Assembly (NCBI GenBank): GCA_965218555.1
Contig: OZ244625.1
Location: forward strand, 3,658,001-3,722,000
DNA length: 64,000 nucleotides
DNA from: JAPPLB01 sp965218555
GTDB lineage: Bacteria; Acidobacteriota; Terriglobia; Bryobacterales; UBA6623
Direction: 5' to 3'
The translations under genes and the position numbers were made by a program. This document shows positions 55,289 to 64,000 of the stretch, in pieces. The notes beneath the pieces are model-generated. The model was not told the origin of the DNA. It was given only the letters and a program-made list of their open reading frames with translations, and did not search any database. Positions within the stretch are counted from its first letter, which is position 1. Each line of letters starts with the position of its first letter.

Positions 55289-56578
55289 ATGGAAAGACGG
55301 ACCTTTGTGAAGAGCGCGGCGGGCGCGGTGGCCGCGCAGGGAATGGCGTTTGCGGCCAGCAGCCGCGTGCTGGGCGCAAATGACAGAATTCGCGTGGCGG
55401 TGCTCGGTGTCAACGGGCGCGGCAAGAGCCACATCGCCGGCTTCGAGCCGTTGGAGAACGTCGAGGTCGCGACGCTCGTCGACCCCGACCGGAAGATCGC
55501 CGAGGAGCGCGCTGCGAGCTTCGAAGGCAAATATGGCCGCAAGCCCGCGATCGAGCAGGATCTCCGCCGGGTGCTTGACGACAAGAGCATCGATTGCATC
55601 AGCGTCGCGACGCCCAACCATTGGCACGCCCTCGCGGCGATTTGGGGCTGCCAGGCCAGCAAGGATGTTTACGTCGAGAAGCCTGGCGCACACAGCATCT
55701 ACGAGGGCCAGCAGTTGGTTGCCGCGGCGAACAAGTACAACCGCATCGTGCAGCACGGCGTGCAGCTTCGCAGTTCCGTGGCGATGCGCGAGGGTATCCA
55801 ACTACTGCGCGACGGCATTATCGGCGATATCTATCTCGGCCGCGCCTGCATCTTCAAGTGGCGTCCGAGCGTCGGCAAAAGGCCGAGTGCAGCCGCGCCC
55901 GCGCACATCGATTGGAACATGTGGCAGGGGCCCGCGGAAGAGCGTGAGTTCTCGACCCGCTATGTCCACTACAACTGGCACTGGCATTGGGACTACGGCA
56001 ACGGCGACATCGGCAACCAGGGCATCCACGAGACCGACCTGATGCTGTGGGGCCTCGGCGTCGGACTCCCCGATGAAGTGATGGCGATGGGCGGCAAGTT
56101 CCTCTGGGACGACGACAAGGAAACCCCCGAGACGATGACCGCGCTGCTCAAGTGGAAAAAGGAAAACATCATGGGCGAGATTGCCGTCCGCCCCTGGAGC
56201 AGCAACTACGAAGACGGCGTCCGCGTCGGAAATATCTTCTACGGCTCGAAGGGCTTCATGCTGATGCGCTCTTACAGCAGCTACGAGGTGTACTTCGGCG
56301 CCAACCGCGACCCGGGCCCCAAGGGCGACTTCGGCGGCGATCACTACGCGAACTTCATCAAGGCGGTTCGCAGCCGCAAGACCTCTGACCAGCACGGACC
56401 GGTCGAGACGGCCCACACGTCGTCGAGCGTGGCGCACATCGCCAACATCGCTCTGCTGACAAATCGGAAGCTCGACTTCGACCCCAACACGGAGCGCTTT
56501 ATCAACGACGACGAGGCGAACTCCTGCTTGAGGCGGAAGGCCTACCGCAAGGGATTCGAGGTGCCGGAAAAGGTATAG
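55289..56578 (+). CDS. Gfo/Idh/MocA-family oxidoreductase with Tat signal (paralogue)
   Basis: A 429-residue paralogue of the preceding protein. It has the Tat signal ERRTFVKSAAGAVAAQG, VAVLGVNGRGKSH for NAD(P), TPNHWHA, and the catalytic motif YVEKPGAHS. IDWNMWQGPAEEREFS aligns with the same region of its neighbour. ATG 55289 has AGGAG at good spacing; the longer frame from TTG 55178 was rejected. The intergenic space between the divergent pair is 149 bp. Confidence 0.93.
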   Translation: MERRTFVKSAAGAVAAQGMAFAASSRVLGANDRIRVAVLGVNGRGKSHIAGFEPLENVEVATLVDPDRKIAEERAASFEGKYGRKPAIEQDLRRVLDDKSIDCISVATPNHWHALAAIWGCQASKDVYVEKPGAHSIYEGQQLVAAANKYNRIVQHGVQLRSSVAMREGIQLLRDGIIGDIYLGRACIFKWRPSVGKRPSAAAPAHIDWNMWQGPAEEREFSTRYVHYNWHWHWDYGNGDIGNQGIHETDLMLWGLGVGLPDEVMAMGGKFLWDDDKETPETMTALLKWKKENIMGEIAVRPWSSNYEDGVRVGNIFYGSKGFMLMRSYSSYEVYFGANRDPGPKGDFGGDHYANFIKAVRSRKTSDQHGPVETAHTSSSVAHIANIALLTNRKLDFDPNTERFINDDEANSCLRRKAYRKGFEVPEKV

Positions 56579-56943
56579 TTCCCATCCCCAAGTCGACTTC
56601 GGACCCCGGCCGTCGAGCGGTCGGGGTCTTGTTGTATCCGGGGGGCCGTTCCATCAGTTCCGAAGTGCTTTTCGTTGGTATCGGCCTTCTTGCCGGGGTC
56701 AGCCGTGTGGGCCTCGATGCAGAAAATCACACTTGTCGAGCCCTCGGAACCCGGCCTGTCGGAAAGTCAGATCGAGCATATCAACTAATTTGGACAAGAG
56801 TGGTTGACAGGTCGATCGCAAAAAGGCTTACACCGGTCTAAAAAGTGACAGTCAAGCGGGCTGCCCGAGCAATCCAGGAGCCCACATGATCTACCGGTCT
56901 AACCTATTATGATTCACGGGTTCTCAAGCAGCGACGAACCACG
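56579..56943. other. Intergenic region upstream of the Druantia-like locus
   Basis: 365 bp. Besides the terminator it holds a TTGACA (56804-56809) with CTTACA 17 bp further on as a weak -10, and the 10-bp word ACCGGTCTAA twice (56832-56841 and 56893-56902). The first copy overlaps the possible -10, and the second lies 42 bp before the ATG at 56944. A repeated site at a promoter is suggestive of regulation only. Confidence 0.4.
56602..56633 (+). terminator. Probable intrinsic terminator after the Gfo/Idh gene
   Basis: GACCCCG (56602-56608) and CGGGGTC (56622-56628) form a 7-bp stem with a 13-nt loop, followed by TTGTTGT. It starts 23 bp after the stop codon. Confidence 0.6.
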
Positions 56944-59900
56944 ATGATACAGGGCAATCTATTTGTGCAACACGAAGCTATTCAGGAACTGGAACAGGCG
57001 TTGCGAAGAAAGATTTCGGTTGCTAGAGGATCGCCCTTCATCGCACACTACGACCTGCCGCCGAAACTGGAGGAAGAGGCTCGCGACGAACTCGTCCGCA
57101 CGGTATCCGGGAGCCACCATAGACTGCTTCAGCTTATGCCGCAATTCCCTTGTGCTTGCACCAGGGTGATCGCGATGTCGCTCGCCGACTCTTACGGCGA
57201 TGATGGCGATACGAACGTCTATGAGCACATCGCGAGGCGTCTTGGCATGGGCTGTACGATCCCAGATGCTCATCGCGACGACCTTCATTGCTGCTTTCGC
57301 CACGCCTGCCAGACCCAGGGTCTGGCGCTTCCGCCAAGAAGGAGCGCTTCGAGACGCATGGTCGATGATTATCTATTTCAGGCAGGAGTCTCTCGCAATC
57401 AACTCCCGCGGCTCGCGCAAGCTTTCCTCCGCGCGGAGAGGATTTTTGGCTTGCCGCAACACGACGATACACACCAAGTGGATGACTGGGAAGACAGGGC
57501 TGTCGAGTTTGCCCCACCCGGAATGACGGTCCTGCGACGAATAGTCAAAGAAGATCCGACCGGCTTTCACGCCACGGCCTTTGTCAATCTAAGGCGTGCG
57601 CCCCATGTTTCCGCAGCTTCGGACTTCGAAAGTGCATTCCATAAAGCGATCCAATACGCGATCCAAGACCCTTCTGACTCGGTGCGGGGAAGCGTCTCTG
57701 CTGACCAGGAACCGAGCCTGGAGTTCAACGATGGGGAGTTGCGCGCGGCAGTCCCCCCTGGAGCGAACGCGCTGGACGTCAGAGTTCAACACCGCGTTCA
57801 TCGATTGAGCAGCGGACGCAATCTAGCGCTGCCTTTGCCGTGGCCTTCGGAAATCGAATGGCTGAGCCATCGCAGCGGAGATTCCTCGCCGGAATGGAAG
57901 ACGGTCCCTATCTTCTCCGATTCAAACCGGATACTGGTTTTCGACGGTGATTCGGGTCTCCTCAAGTGCGAGGTGAATCCCGAGCGACCGTCCGAGCGGA
58001 ATGCCCCGGCAGGTCTAATCTGCCTGCTTGCTCAAAGCCTGTTCCAAGCAAATGGAGAGCAGAGCCATAAGCTTGGAGACAGCGCATTCGTACTGTATTG
58101 CGAAGTCTCTACAGAACTGAAGATCCAAATCAGCGATCTGGAATTCAGTGTCGACGTCGACCCGCGTTTGCGGTTGCAGGTTGACGGGGTCAGAATCATT
58201 CGGAATCAGCAAGCTTGGCTAGTTGCTAAGCCGACTGCCGTCCGGGTCTGTGGCGAGATGGGCACCACTTCAGCGGACCTGGAGGTTCGTGTCACGCATT
58301 CAGCCCTTGCGGGCACGCTTCGAGTCCCTGTGCGAAAGGCTCCAGACGGTACCACGATTGCCCAACTCTCCTTGCCGGAAAGCGGCGAATTTGACATGGC
58401 GCGAGTCTCCCTGCACGTCCAAGGGCAGGAGCGCGCGCTCTACCGACACAAGTTTTGGTTCTGGCCGGGGCTGAAACAGGTCTTTAACGGGAGACTGTTC
58501 GATTCCGCCTCGATTCCGGAAAACCTCTCGGAGGAGAATCTATCCCATATTGGCCGGAACAGTGGTGGATGCTTAGCCATGCTTGAGGATCAGGCGTATC
58601 TAAAGGCCCAGATAAGCTTCCGAGTCAATCGCCGGATCGTCCGTTTCTACTTCCCCCCACCGGGGGAATCGATCTCCGTGCGAAGAAGCGATGGTTCGGA
58701 GCGACCACTGCAAAAGGGGACTTCGTTGACGGTCAGAGACGACTACGGGACAAGTTTGATCGTGCGTTGCTCCGATCCGATGGCTGCGATCGACCTGAAA
58801 GGGCGCCTTATACCTCAAGCGTTTGGGAAGATTGGGAGTTGGTGCGTATCGTTTGCAACTCTCACCCAGGATGGATCCCACAACCGAGTGCGCCTCCTTC
58901 GCAACGGCCGCCATGACGCTGCGATCGACTTGGTGAGCATTGTCCCCGAGACTGAACCGAAGTCCTTCGATGCCAAGAGAATCGGACCGAGACAGATTGT
59001 CGAAGCAAGCTTCGCGAACCCGCTTGATGCGATTCGAATCGCCGCCGAGAACCTGATTTCCGGAAAGAAGCTGCAATTCGAAATTGCCCTCGGTCAATTG
59101 CTGGTTGACGCTCACTATCTCCCTCCAGCCAAGGCGTGGCGGATTTCAGAAGATGGCAAGATCGTAAGAATCGAGCTGGACGGAAACAACTACTGTGACG
59201 GAGTTTGGTTCGTTGAGCTCGCAATTCGAGAAGCAGGACGCGAGGATTGGATGCCTCTTATCAATGCGGACGGCGAATCGTACGCATTCTGTGTGGCGCC
59301 TGAGTCCTACGAGGTAAACCTCGCCCCCGAGTACGTGACGGAGTGGAGACCGGAGGGCGCGGCGGATATCTTCGTACGCCTCTCCCGTGTCATCGGAATC
59401 CCGATCGCAGACGAGTGTCGGAACAGCGTGAACGACCTGCTTCTGAGTGCATGGCGCAATCTTGGAGAATCGCTGGCCAACGGCAGCAGTGCTGACCAAA
59501 CCTCATTGCTCAAGGCCTGTGCTATCTCTCCCTCTGCTCACGCCCGCGAAAGCTGGCTTCCCCGCCACCATCCTATCGAGGTAGCCCCCAAGCTATTCTC
59601 CGCGCCGGCAGTAGAGTTCGGACAACTCGCTTCCAGCGAACTGGTTGGCTACGATGCATTCGAGGCCGTCGGACTCGCCGGAATTACTGAGTCGCTAGAT
59701 GATGCCAGGGATTTACTGGACATCAGCCCTGCTTTCGTTGCCGCATTCTCAAACGCCAACACAGCCGAAACCGCTGTTGACGTAGACCCGGGAGAGTTTG
59801 ACTTCCATAGGTATCTCAATCTCGCGGAATTCATCGATGATGACGGACTGCTCTCGAAGCGGTGCCATCGGAGATTCTGTGAACGAATGGCGGATCGCTA

Positions 59901-60270
59901 TGCGAATGTAGCGATGGTCAGTTCCTTGTTGAGTCAACCCCACCCGGACTCACGCTTAATGGGCAAGGCAATGGCCACCGTGTCGCGTTTCAATCCACAC
60001 CCGACAGACTCATTGGATGTACCTCAGGAACTGGCCGAGGAGTTCCCCCTAATCGCCGACATTCCATGTTTGCTCTCGGCACTGGCCCATGCGAGCCGGA
60101 ACGGGCGCGTCGCCCAGTTCTGGAACAAGCTGGCCTCGTATACAACAAGATCTCCGGAGGGAGTTCGCAAAGATGTCGGACTCGTTCTGCGCATTGCCCC
60201 CGAACTGCTCGCGTTCTACCTTCTTTTTTGGGAACTCGTTGAAAGGAACAAGGGGGAATGCCCGACCTAG
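56944..60270 (+). CDS. Large protein of unknown domain, candidate DruH of a Druantia type III-like system
   Basis: A 1108-residue protein without signal peptide, membrane segment or nucleotide-binding motif. The N-terminal ~200 residues are mostly helical with several Cys and His (FPCACTR, LHCCFRHAC). The middle (about 250-780) looks like a series of beta-rich modules, and the C-terminal part is helical again. It is recognised only by position and size: its 3' end overlaps the helicase start by 13 bp, as in two-gene Druantia type III loci, where DruH is a large domain-less protein preceding DruE. The identity as DruH is inference. Confidence 0.7.
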   Translation: MIQGNLFVQHEAIQELEQALRRKISVARGSPFIAHYDLPPKLEEEARDELVRTVSGSHHRLLQLMPQFPCACTRVIAMSLADSYGDDGDTNVYEHIARRLGMGCTIPDAHRDDLHCCFRHACQTQGLALPPRRSASRRMVDDYLFQAGVSRNQLPRLAQAFLRAERIFGLPQHDDTHQVDDWEDRAVEFAPPGMTVLRRIVKEDPTGFHATAFVNLRRAPHVSAASDFESAFHKAIQYAIQDPSDSVRGSVSADQEPSLEFNDGELRAAVPPGANALDVRVQHRVHRLSSGRNLALPLPWPSEIEWLSHRSGDSSPEWKTVPIFSDSNRILVFDGDSGLLKCEVNPERPSERNAPAGLICLLAQSLFQANGEQSHKLGDSAFVLYCEVSTELKIQISDLEFSVDVDPRLRLQVDGVRIIRNQQAWLVAKPTAVRVCGEMGTTSADLEVRVTHSALAGTLRVPVRKAPDGTTIAQLSLPESGEFDMARVSLHVQGQERALYRHKFWFWPGLKQVFNGRLFDSASIPENLSEENLSHIGRNSGGCLAMLEDQAYLKAQISFRVNRRIVRFYFPPPGESISVRRSDGSERPLQKGTSLTVRDDYGTSLIVRCSDPMAAIDLKGRLIPQAFGKIGSWCVSFATLTQDGSHNRVRLLRNGRHDAAIDLVSIVPETEPKSFDAKRIGPRQIVEASFANPLDAIRIAAENLISGKKLQFEIALGQLLVDAHYLPPAKAWRISEDGKIVRIELDGNNYCDGVWFVELAIREAGREDWMPLINADGESYAFCVAPESYEVNLAPEYVTEWRPEGAADIFVRLSRVIGIPIADECRNSVNDLLLSAWRNLGESLANGSSADQTSLLKACAISPSAHARESWLPRHHPIEVAPKLFSAPAVEFGQLASSELVGYDAFEAVGLAGITESLDDARDLLDISPAFVAAFSNANTAETAVDVDPGEFDFHRYLNLAEFIDDDGLLSKRCHRRFCERMADRYANVAMVSSLLSQPHPDSRLMGKAMATVSRFNPHPTDSLDVPQELAEEFPLIADIPCLLSALAHASRNGRVAQFWNKLASYTTRSPEGVRKDVGLVLRIAPELLAFYLLFWELVERNKGECPT

Positions 60271-63200
60271 ACCCGTTACAACTCCGCGACCGTCTTCGCG
60301 AAACACTCGAGCGTTACATCGTCACCGCCGTACCGGTTTCGTCAACACGCGCTCCACAGCTTGCGCGTGCTGTCAGGGAAGCAGTCTCGCAAGTGTCACC
60401 CTCTCTGGTGAAGGGACCGTTTCTCGAGAGTCTCCCAGATTACGAGAAGAAGGGCACGATTCGATCCCTTGTCGATGCCGGCGTTCTCGGGTCCGCTTGG
60501 CGAACCTTGGACCAAACTGGCTTCCAATGGATTCTCGACCGCCCCCTCCATGCACATCAGAACCAAGCCATCAGGCAGGCCGCTCACAACAAGAACTTCA
60601 TCGTCGCCACCGGAACGGGGTCGGGCAAGACGGAGTGTTTCCTGTATCCGATAGTGGATCGCATTTTACGGGACGGCGACCTACATATGCCCGGTGTCCG
60701 GGCCGTCATTGTCTACCCGCTGAACGCCCTCGCCAACGATCAACTGTACTTCCGACTAGCCCCCATGCTTCTAGACCAGTTCGGCGATCCTGGAATTACA
60801 TTCGGCCGCTTCACTGGTCAAGTTCGCTCAACTGCAAGCCGTCGCGAGGAAGAAGACCGCTTACTGGAAAACCATGCCCTCCGGGCAGCCCTGCAACGCG
60901 ACGACAGCGCAACGAGTCTTCCTCAGTCATGGTCCCTATCGCGTTCGGAAATGCTGGAGAAGCCGCCGCACATTCTTATCACGAACTACGCGATGCTCGA
61001 GCACCTGCTTCTTTTGCCGCGCAACGCTTCACTGTTCAACAGTGCTCGCCTGCAATTCCTGGTCTTGGACGAAATCCACACCTACGCGGGCGCCCAAGCC
61101 ATTGAAGTTGCCTTCCTGCTTCGCAAGCTCAAGACCAGACTGGGGTTAGAGCCGGGTCATCTACAGGCAATTGGCACAAGCGCTAGCCTTGATCCGGGGA
61201 ACGCCGCCGAATTGGCCCAATTCGCTTCGGATCTCTTCGGCGAACCTTTTGACGCGAGTCCATCGGCCCTGATCTTCGGCAAGCGTGAACTCCATCCGTC
61301 TCTAAGAAGCGGCCGAGCAAGTCTCTCCGCCAACGCGAACACGTGGATCCATTTGGGCGAGTTCATTGCCGATCTGCAAGGGTATGAGAATCTGACAGTT
61401 GAGGATTGGAACGACTTTTGCGAGACATATAACGCGCATGGCTTCTCGCTTCATACTGACAATCCGAATCTGAAGCAGTCTTTGACGGACCACCTCGCTA
61501 CCTTCTCACAGGTACGAGCTGTCGCGCGCGAACTCAGTGGAGGCCTCCGCGATTTCGAGGGTCTGGCCGCGACCATCTTTCCCGCTGAAGCTCCTGCGAC
61601 CCGCAACAAAGCCCTCCGTTCACTGGTCACAGCTACGGCCTTTGCACGCCCTGACAACTCTGCCTTTCCAATCCTCCCAGCCCGCTACCACTTGGCTGCG
61701 ACCGGTATCGAGGGCGGAGTGCTACGGCTAGACGCCGATTCGAAGGAATCCTGGTCCGACTTTCGCCCGAAGAAATCCCACAATGACCCGCACGGCATTC
61801 CCTACTACAGCGTCCTGGTTTGCCGGAACTGTGGCGAACCGTACTTCGAAGGTTGGCAATGCCCAAATGGGGCCATTGCAGGCAAGCCTGCTCCCAGTGC
61901 AAGACGCGTTGTGTTCCGAATCGCGACCCTTGCTCGTGCCGCCACTGTGGAGGTCGGCGCCGACGATGGCGAGGAGCCCGAAGATGACTCCGATGTTCGT
62001 TTTATCGCCGCCGAATCCGGACATCCTAGCTCAGCCGGCGCCGCAGGAGGTGTCGGGATCATTTGTTGCAAGCTGAAAGAAGATAAGGACGAAAAACGCT
62101 TGTACCTGCATAGGTGCGTCGCTTGCGGATCCCGTTCAGGACGCTTTCCCGAGCCGATCTCTCCCCTGCACCCAGGCGACGACGCCCTTGGTGCTGTAGC
62201 TACGCAGGTTCTCTTAGAAGCGTTGCCCGGTGAGCGCGACGATAGTCATCCCAAGCCCTTGGCCGGACGGAAGCTCATTGCATTCTCGGACAACCGTCAG
62301 GACGCGGCGTTCTTTGCACCGTTTTTTCAGCGGACAAGCCTCGACTTTGCGATTCGCGCATGCATCGCTCAAGCCATTCGGAAAGATGGTGGGGAGAGCG
62401 CAGTTCCTATTTACGAGGTGCGGGACACCGTCTGGCGGCTGATGGGTTCAAACGGGCAAGCCGCCTATAAAGCACATCATTGGGGTGCGCAGTCGCAAGC
62501 GATACGAGATAACACGGCGAAGGACAGACTGACCGAGCAGATTGTCGCGGAATTCTGTACTTCGGGGCTGGTGCGAGTCTCCTTGGAAAGTCTCGGTATT
62601 GCGTGCGTCGACTATGATCGCTGGTGCATTGAGACCATAGCAGGGGAAATGGTCGAAACCAGCGCCGGCATAGACGAGAGCACGGCGACGGCATTCGCCG
62701 AGTTGGTCCTCGACCTGATCCGGCGCTTGCGCGCTATTCACGATCCTGGCGACAGAATCGACCTCGCCAATGAAGCCGTCTGGGGGGCCCACCAGAACCA
62801 ACCTCGGAGATGCTTTGCTGATCCTGGTTCGCCGACTAAGCAGAACACGTCCTCTTTAAGACTTCTGCCGGCAGGGAGTCACTCGAACCGCTTCACATGG
62901 ATACTCGAGGGCCGATTAAAGCTGTCACGTGATATGGCCCTCAAAGTGCTCACCAGATTCTGGAACGCCGCGAAGAGGGAAAAGCTACTTGTCCGCCATC
63001 CCCCTGGGTTCGCGCTGAATCTCGACAAGATCCAAATTGCCGACGGCCGGAAGCGTACCTTGTACGAATGCGGGACTTGTGGGACTCGAACGTTCCGTTC
63101 TGTCCGAGCAGTCTGCCCATCTTGGAAATGCGCCGGGAAGCTGATTGAGGTCTCGGACGAGACACGACAGTCGCTGATGGATCAAAACCACTATGCTCGC

Positions 63201-64000
63201 CTTTATTTGTCACAGCCGGACACTGAGCGGAAAGGCCGGAACGCGATAGCCAAAGAGCATAGCGCGGCGATCGGAGGACAGGTCCGCGAGGTGATCGAAG
63301 AACAGTTCCAAACGGGCCGCATCAACCTGTTGAGTTGCACGACCACTCTCGAGCTGGGTGTCGACCTCGGAGATCTGGAAGCTATTGTCTGTCGAAATGT
63401 CCCGCCCGGCATCGTCAATTACCAACAGCGCACCGGTCGCGCCGGCCGTCGAGCTCAGGCCGCTCCGGTCGCTCTGACGATCGCGCGCAACGGCAACTAC
63501 GACCAAGCGATCTTCAGAAAATTTATCGATTACTTGGCAAGCCGTCCTGCCATTCCCTATCTCGCCTTGGACAACGCCGACTTCTTCCGACGCCACCAAG
63601 TCTCAATAATCCTCGCCGGCTTCTTCCGTGAACATATCGCGCTAGGTCACGGATTGGGCGCACCACAGTTGAAGGTGCTGCTAGGCGAGGATCTGAGTGA
63701 AGGCCAAGTCAGCGCGTTTCTCGACCGCTTCCGGATGTGGTCCGAGTCAAGCGAAGGCGTGGAGGCATATAGCCGAGCGGGAAGTCTCGTTGCAACGATT
63801 CCGGAGCGATTTCGTCAAATTGGATTACAAGGTGAGGACCTCCGGATTCACGCTGTAGAGTCTGTTCGCAGATTTGTCCATGACGTCGCCACGCGATGGC
63901 AACTACTTCAGGAGCGTCGAATGGATGCGCGCGATGCCGATCAAGACGTAATCGCCGCAATCATGCAGCGCCAACAGCGCAACTTACTCGCGCAATTCCT
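60258..64000 (+). CDS. DEAD/DEAH helicase with DUF1998-type C-terminal half, candidate DruE (truncated by window edge)
   Basis: The frame is open from ATG 60258 to the right edge: 1247 codons with no stop, so the C-terminus is missing. Helicase motifs are in order: HAHQNQAI near 99-105, Walker A ATGTGSGKT at 117-125, ITNYAMLEH, DEIH at 271-274, GTSASL, then LSCTTTLELGVDLGDLEA and QRTGRAGRR at 1057-1065. Between the two RecA lobes is a long insert with CxxC pairs (CRNCG, CVACG, CGTCG, CPSWKC), the zinc-binding pattern of DUF1998-associated helicases such as DruE and DrmA. Overlap with the upstream gene implies co-translation. DruE is favoured over DrmA because no DISARM genes are seen, but the right side is outside the window. 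Confidence 0.88.
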   Translation, partial: MPDLDPLQLRDRLRETLERYIVTAVPVSSTRAPQLARAVREAVSQVSPSLVKGPFLESLPDYEKKGTIRSLVDAGVLGSAWRTLDQTGFQWILDRPLHAHQNQAIRQAAHNKNFIVATGTGSGKTECFLYPIVDRILRDGDLHMPGVRAVIVYPLNALANDQLYFRLAPMLLDQFGDPGITFGRFTGQVRSTASRREEEDRLLENHALRAALQRDDSATSLPQSWSLSRSEMLEKPPHILITNYAMLEHLLLLPRNASLFNSARLQFLVLDEIHTYAGAQAIEVAFLLRKLKTRLGLEPGHLQAIGTSASLDPGNAAELAQFASDLFGEPFDASPSALIFGKRELHPSLRSGRASLSANANTWIHLGEFIADLQGYENLTVEDWNDFCETYNAHGFSLHTDNPNLKQSLTDHLATFSQVRAVARELSGGLRDFEGLAATIFPAEAPATRNKALRSLVTATAFARPDNSAFPILPARYHLAATGIEGGVLRLDADSKESWSDFRPKKSHNDPHGIPYYSVLVCRNCGEPYFEGWQCPNGAIAGKPAPSARRVVFRIATLARAATVEVGADDGEEPEDDSDVRFIAAESGHPSSAGAAGGVGIICCKLKEDKDEKRLYLHRCVACGSRSGRFPEPISPLHPGDDALGAVATQVLLEALPGERDDSHPKPLAGRKLIAFSDNRQDAAFFAPFFQRTSLDFAIRACIAQAIRKDGGESAVPIYEVRDTVWRLMGSNGQAAYKAHHWGAQSQAIRDNTAKDRLTEQIVAEFCTSGLVRVSLESLGIACVDYDRWCIETIAGEMVETSAGIDESTATAFAELVLDLIRRLRAIHDPGDRIDLANEAVWGAHQNQPRRCFADPGSPTKQNTSSLRLLPAGSHSNRFTWILEGRLKLSRDMALKVLTRFWNAAKREKLLVRHPPGFALNLDKIQIADGRKRTLYECGTCGTRTFRSVRAVCPSWKCAGKLIEVSDETRQSLMDQNHYARLYLSQPDTERKGRNAIAKEHSAAIGGQVREVIEEQFQTGRINLLSCTTTLELGVDLGDLEAIVCRNVPPGIVNYQQRTGRAGRRAQAAPVALTIARNGNYDQAIFRKFIDYLASRPAIPYLALDNADFFRRHQVSIILAGFFREHIALGHGLGAPQLKVLLGEDLSEGQVSAFLDRFRMWSESSEGVEAYSRAGSLVATIPERFRQIGLQGEDLRIHAVESVRRFVHDVATRWQLLQERRMDARDADQDVIAAIMQRQQRNLLAQF

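Overview
The window looks like part of an acidobacterial chromosome, most likely of the Solibacteres/Bryobacterales type. This rests on the gene repertoire: two PQQ-type beta-propeller proteins, a secreted sulfatase, two Tat-exported Gfo/Idh/MocA oxidoreductases, a DUF3179 protein, an Oar-like outer-membrane protein and exported metabolic enzymes, in mostly GC-rich DNA. The partial 16S rRNA at the left edge would settle the taxonomy, but I could not compare it with a database.

Layout. 1-4750 is an rRNA operon: 16S missing its 5' part, tRNA-Ala(TGC), tRNA-Ile(GAT), 23S, 5S and a terminator. 5214-35024 is ordinary core and metabolic DNA. It carries exported hydroxyacid dehydrogenase and FAH-family enzymes, an MBL hydrolase, a PQQ propeller, a fused beta-oxidation enzyme, an ABC ATPase, lipA, a sulfatase, a nucleoside hydrolase next to serS, a Na+/H+ antiporter, glnE, an SbcD/YhaN-like nuclease-ATPase pair, a PP2C phosphatase, ygfZ, a CopD-like membrane protein, an MBL hydrolase and an Oar-like barrel. 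35030-39340 is an accessory block: an IS1182-like transposase, a complete IS630-family element, about 600 bp rich in inverted repeats, and a small secreted protein. 39347-43114 holds pntB-pntAB-pntAA and a YkgJ-type cysteine-cluster gene.

43315-45902 is the most striking object. It is an IS1595-family element with 27-bp perfect terminal inverted repeats and an 8-bp target duplication. Besides its transposase it carries an EcoRI-family restriction endonuclease, an adenine methyltransferase and a 56-codon ORF, all on one strand and tightly packed. It is in effect a restriction-modification system inside a single insertion sequence. It sits directly upstream of metH (46027-49539), and its right end has a consensus -10 box pointing at metH.

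49662-56578 returns to acidobacterial accessory metabolism: a PQQ lipoprotein, DUF3179, an EVE-domain protein and two divergent Gfo/Idh/MocA genes. 56944-64000 is a second probable defence locus. A 1108-residue protein without a recognisable domain overlaps a large DUF1998-type DEAD/DEAH helicase that runs off the right edge. This arrangement matches Druantia type III (DruH + DruE).

A ~185-bp dispersed repeat with terminal inverted repeats occurs twice (29527, 51186), with compensatory base changes between its arms. A probable remnant lies after the rRNA operon.
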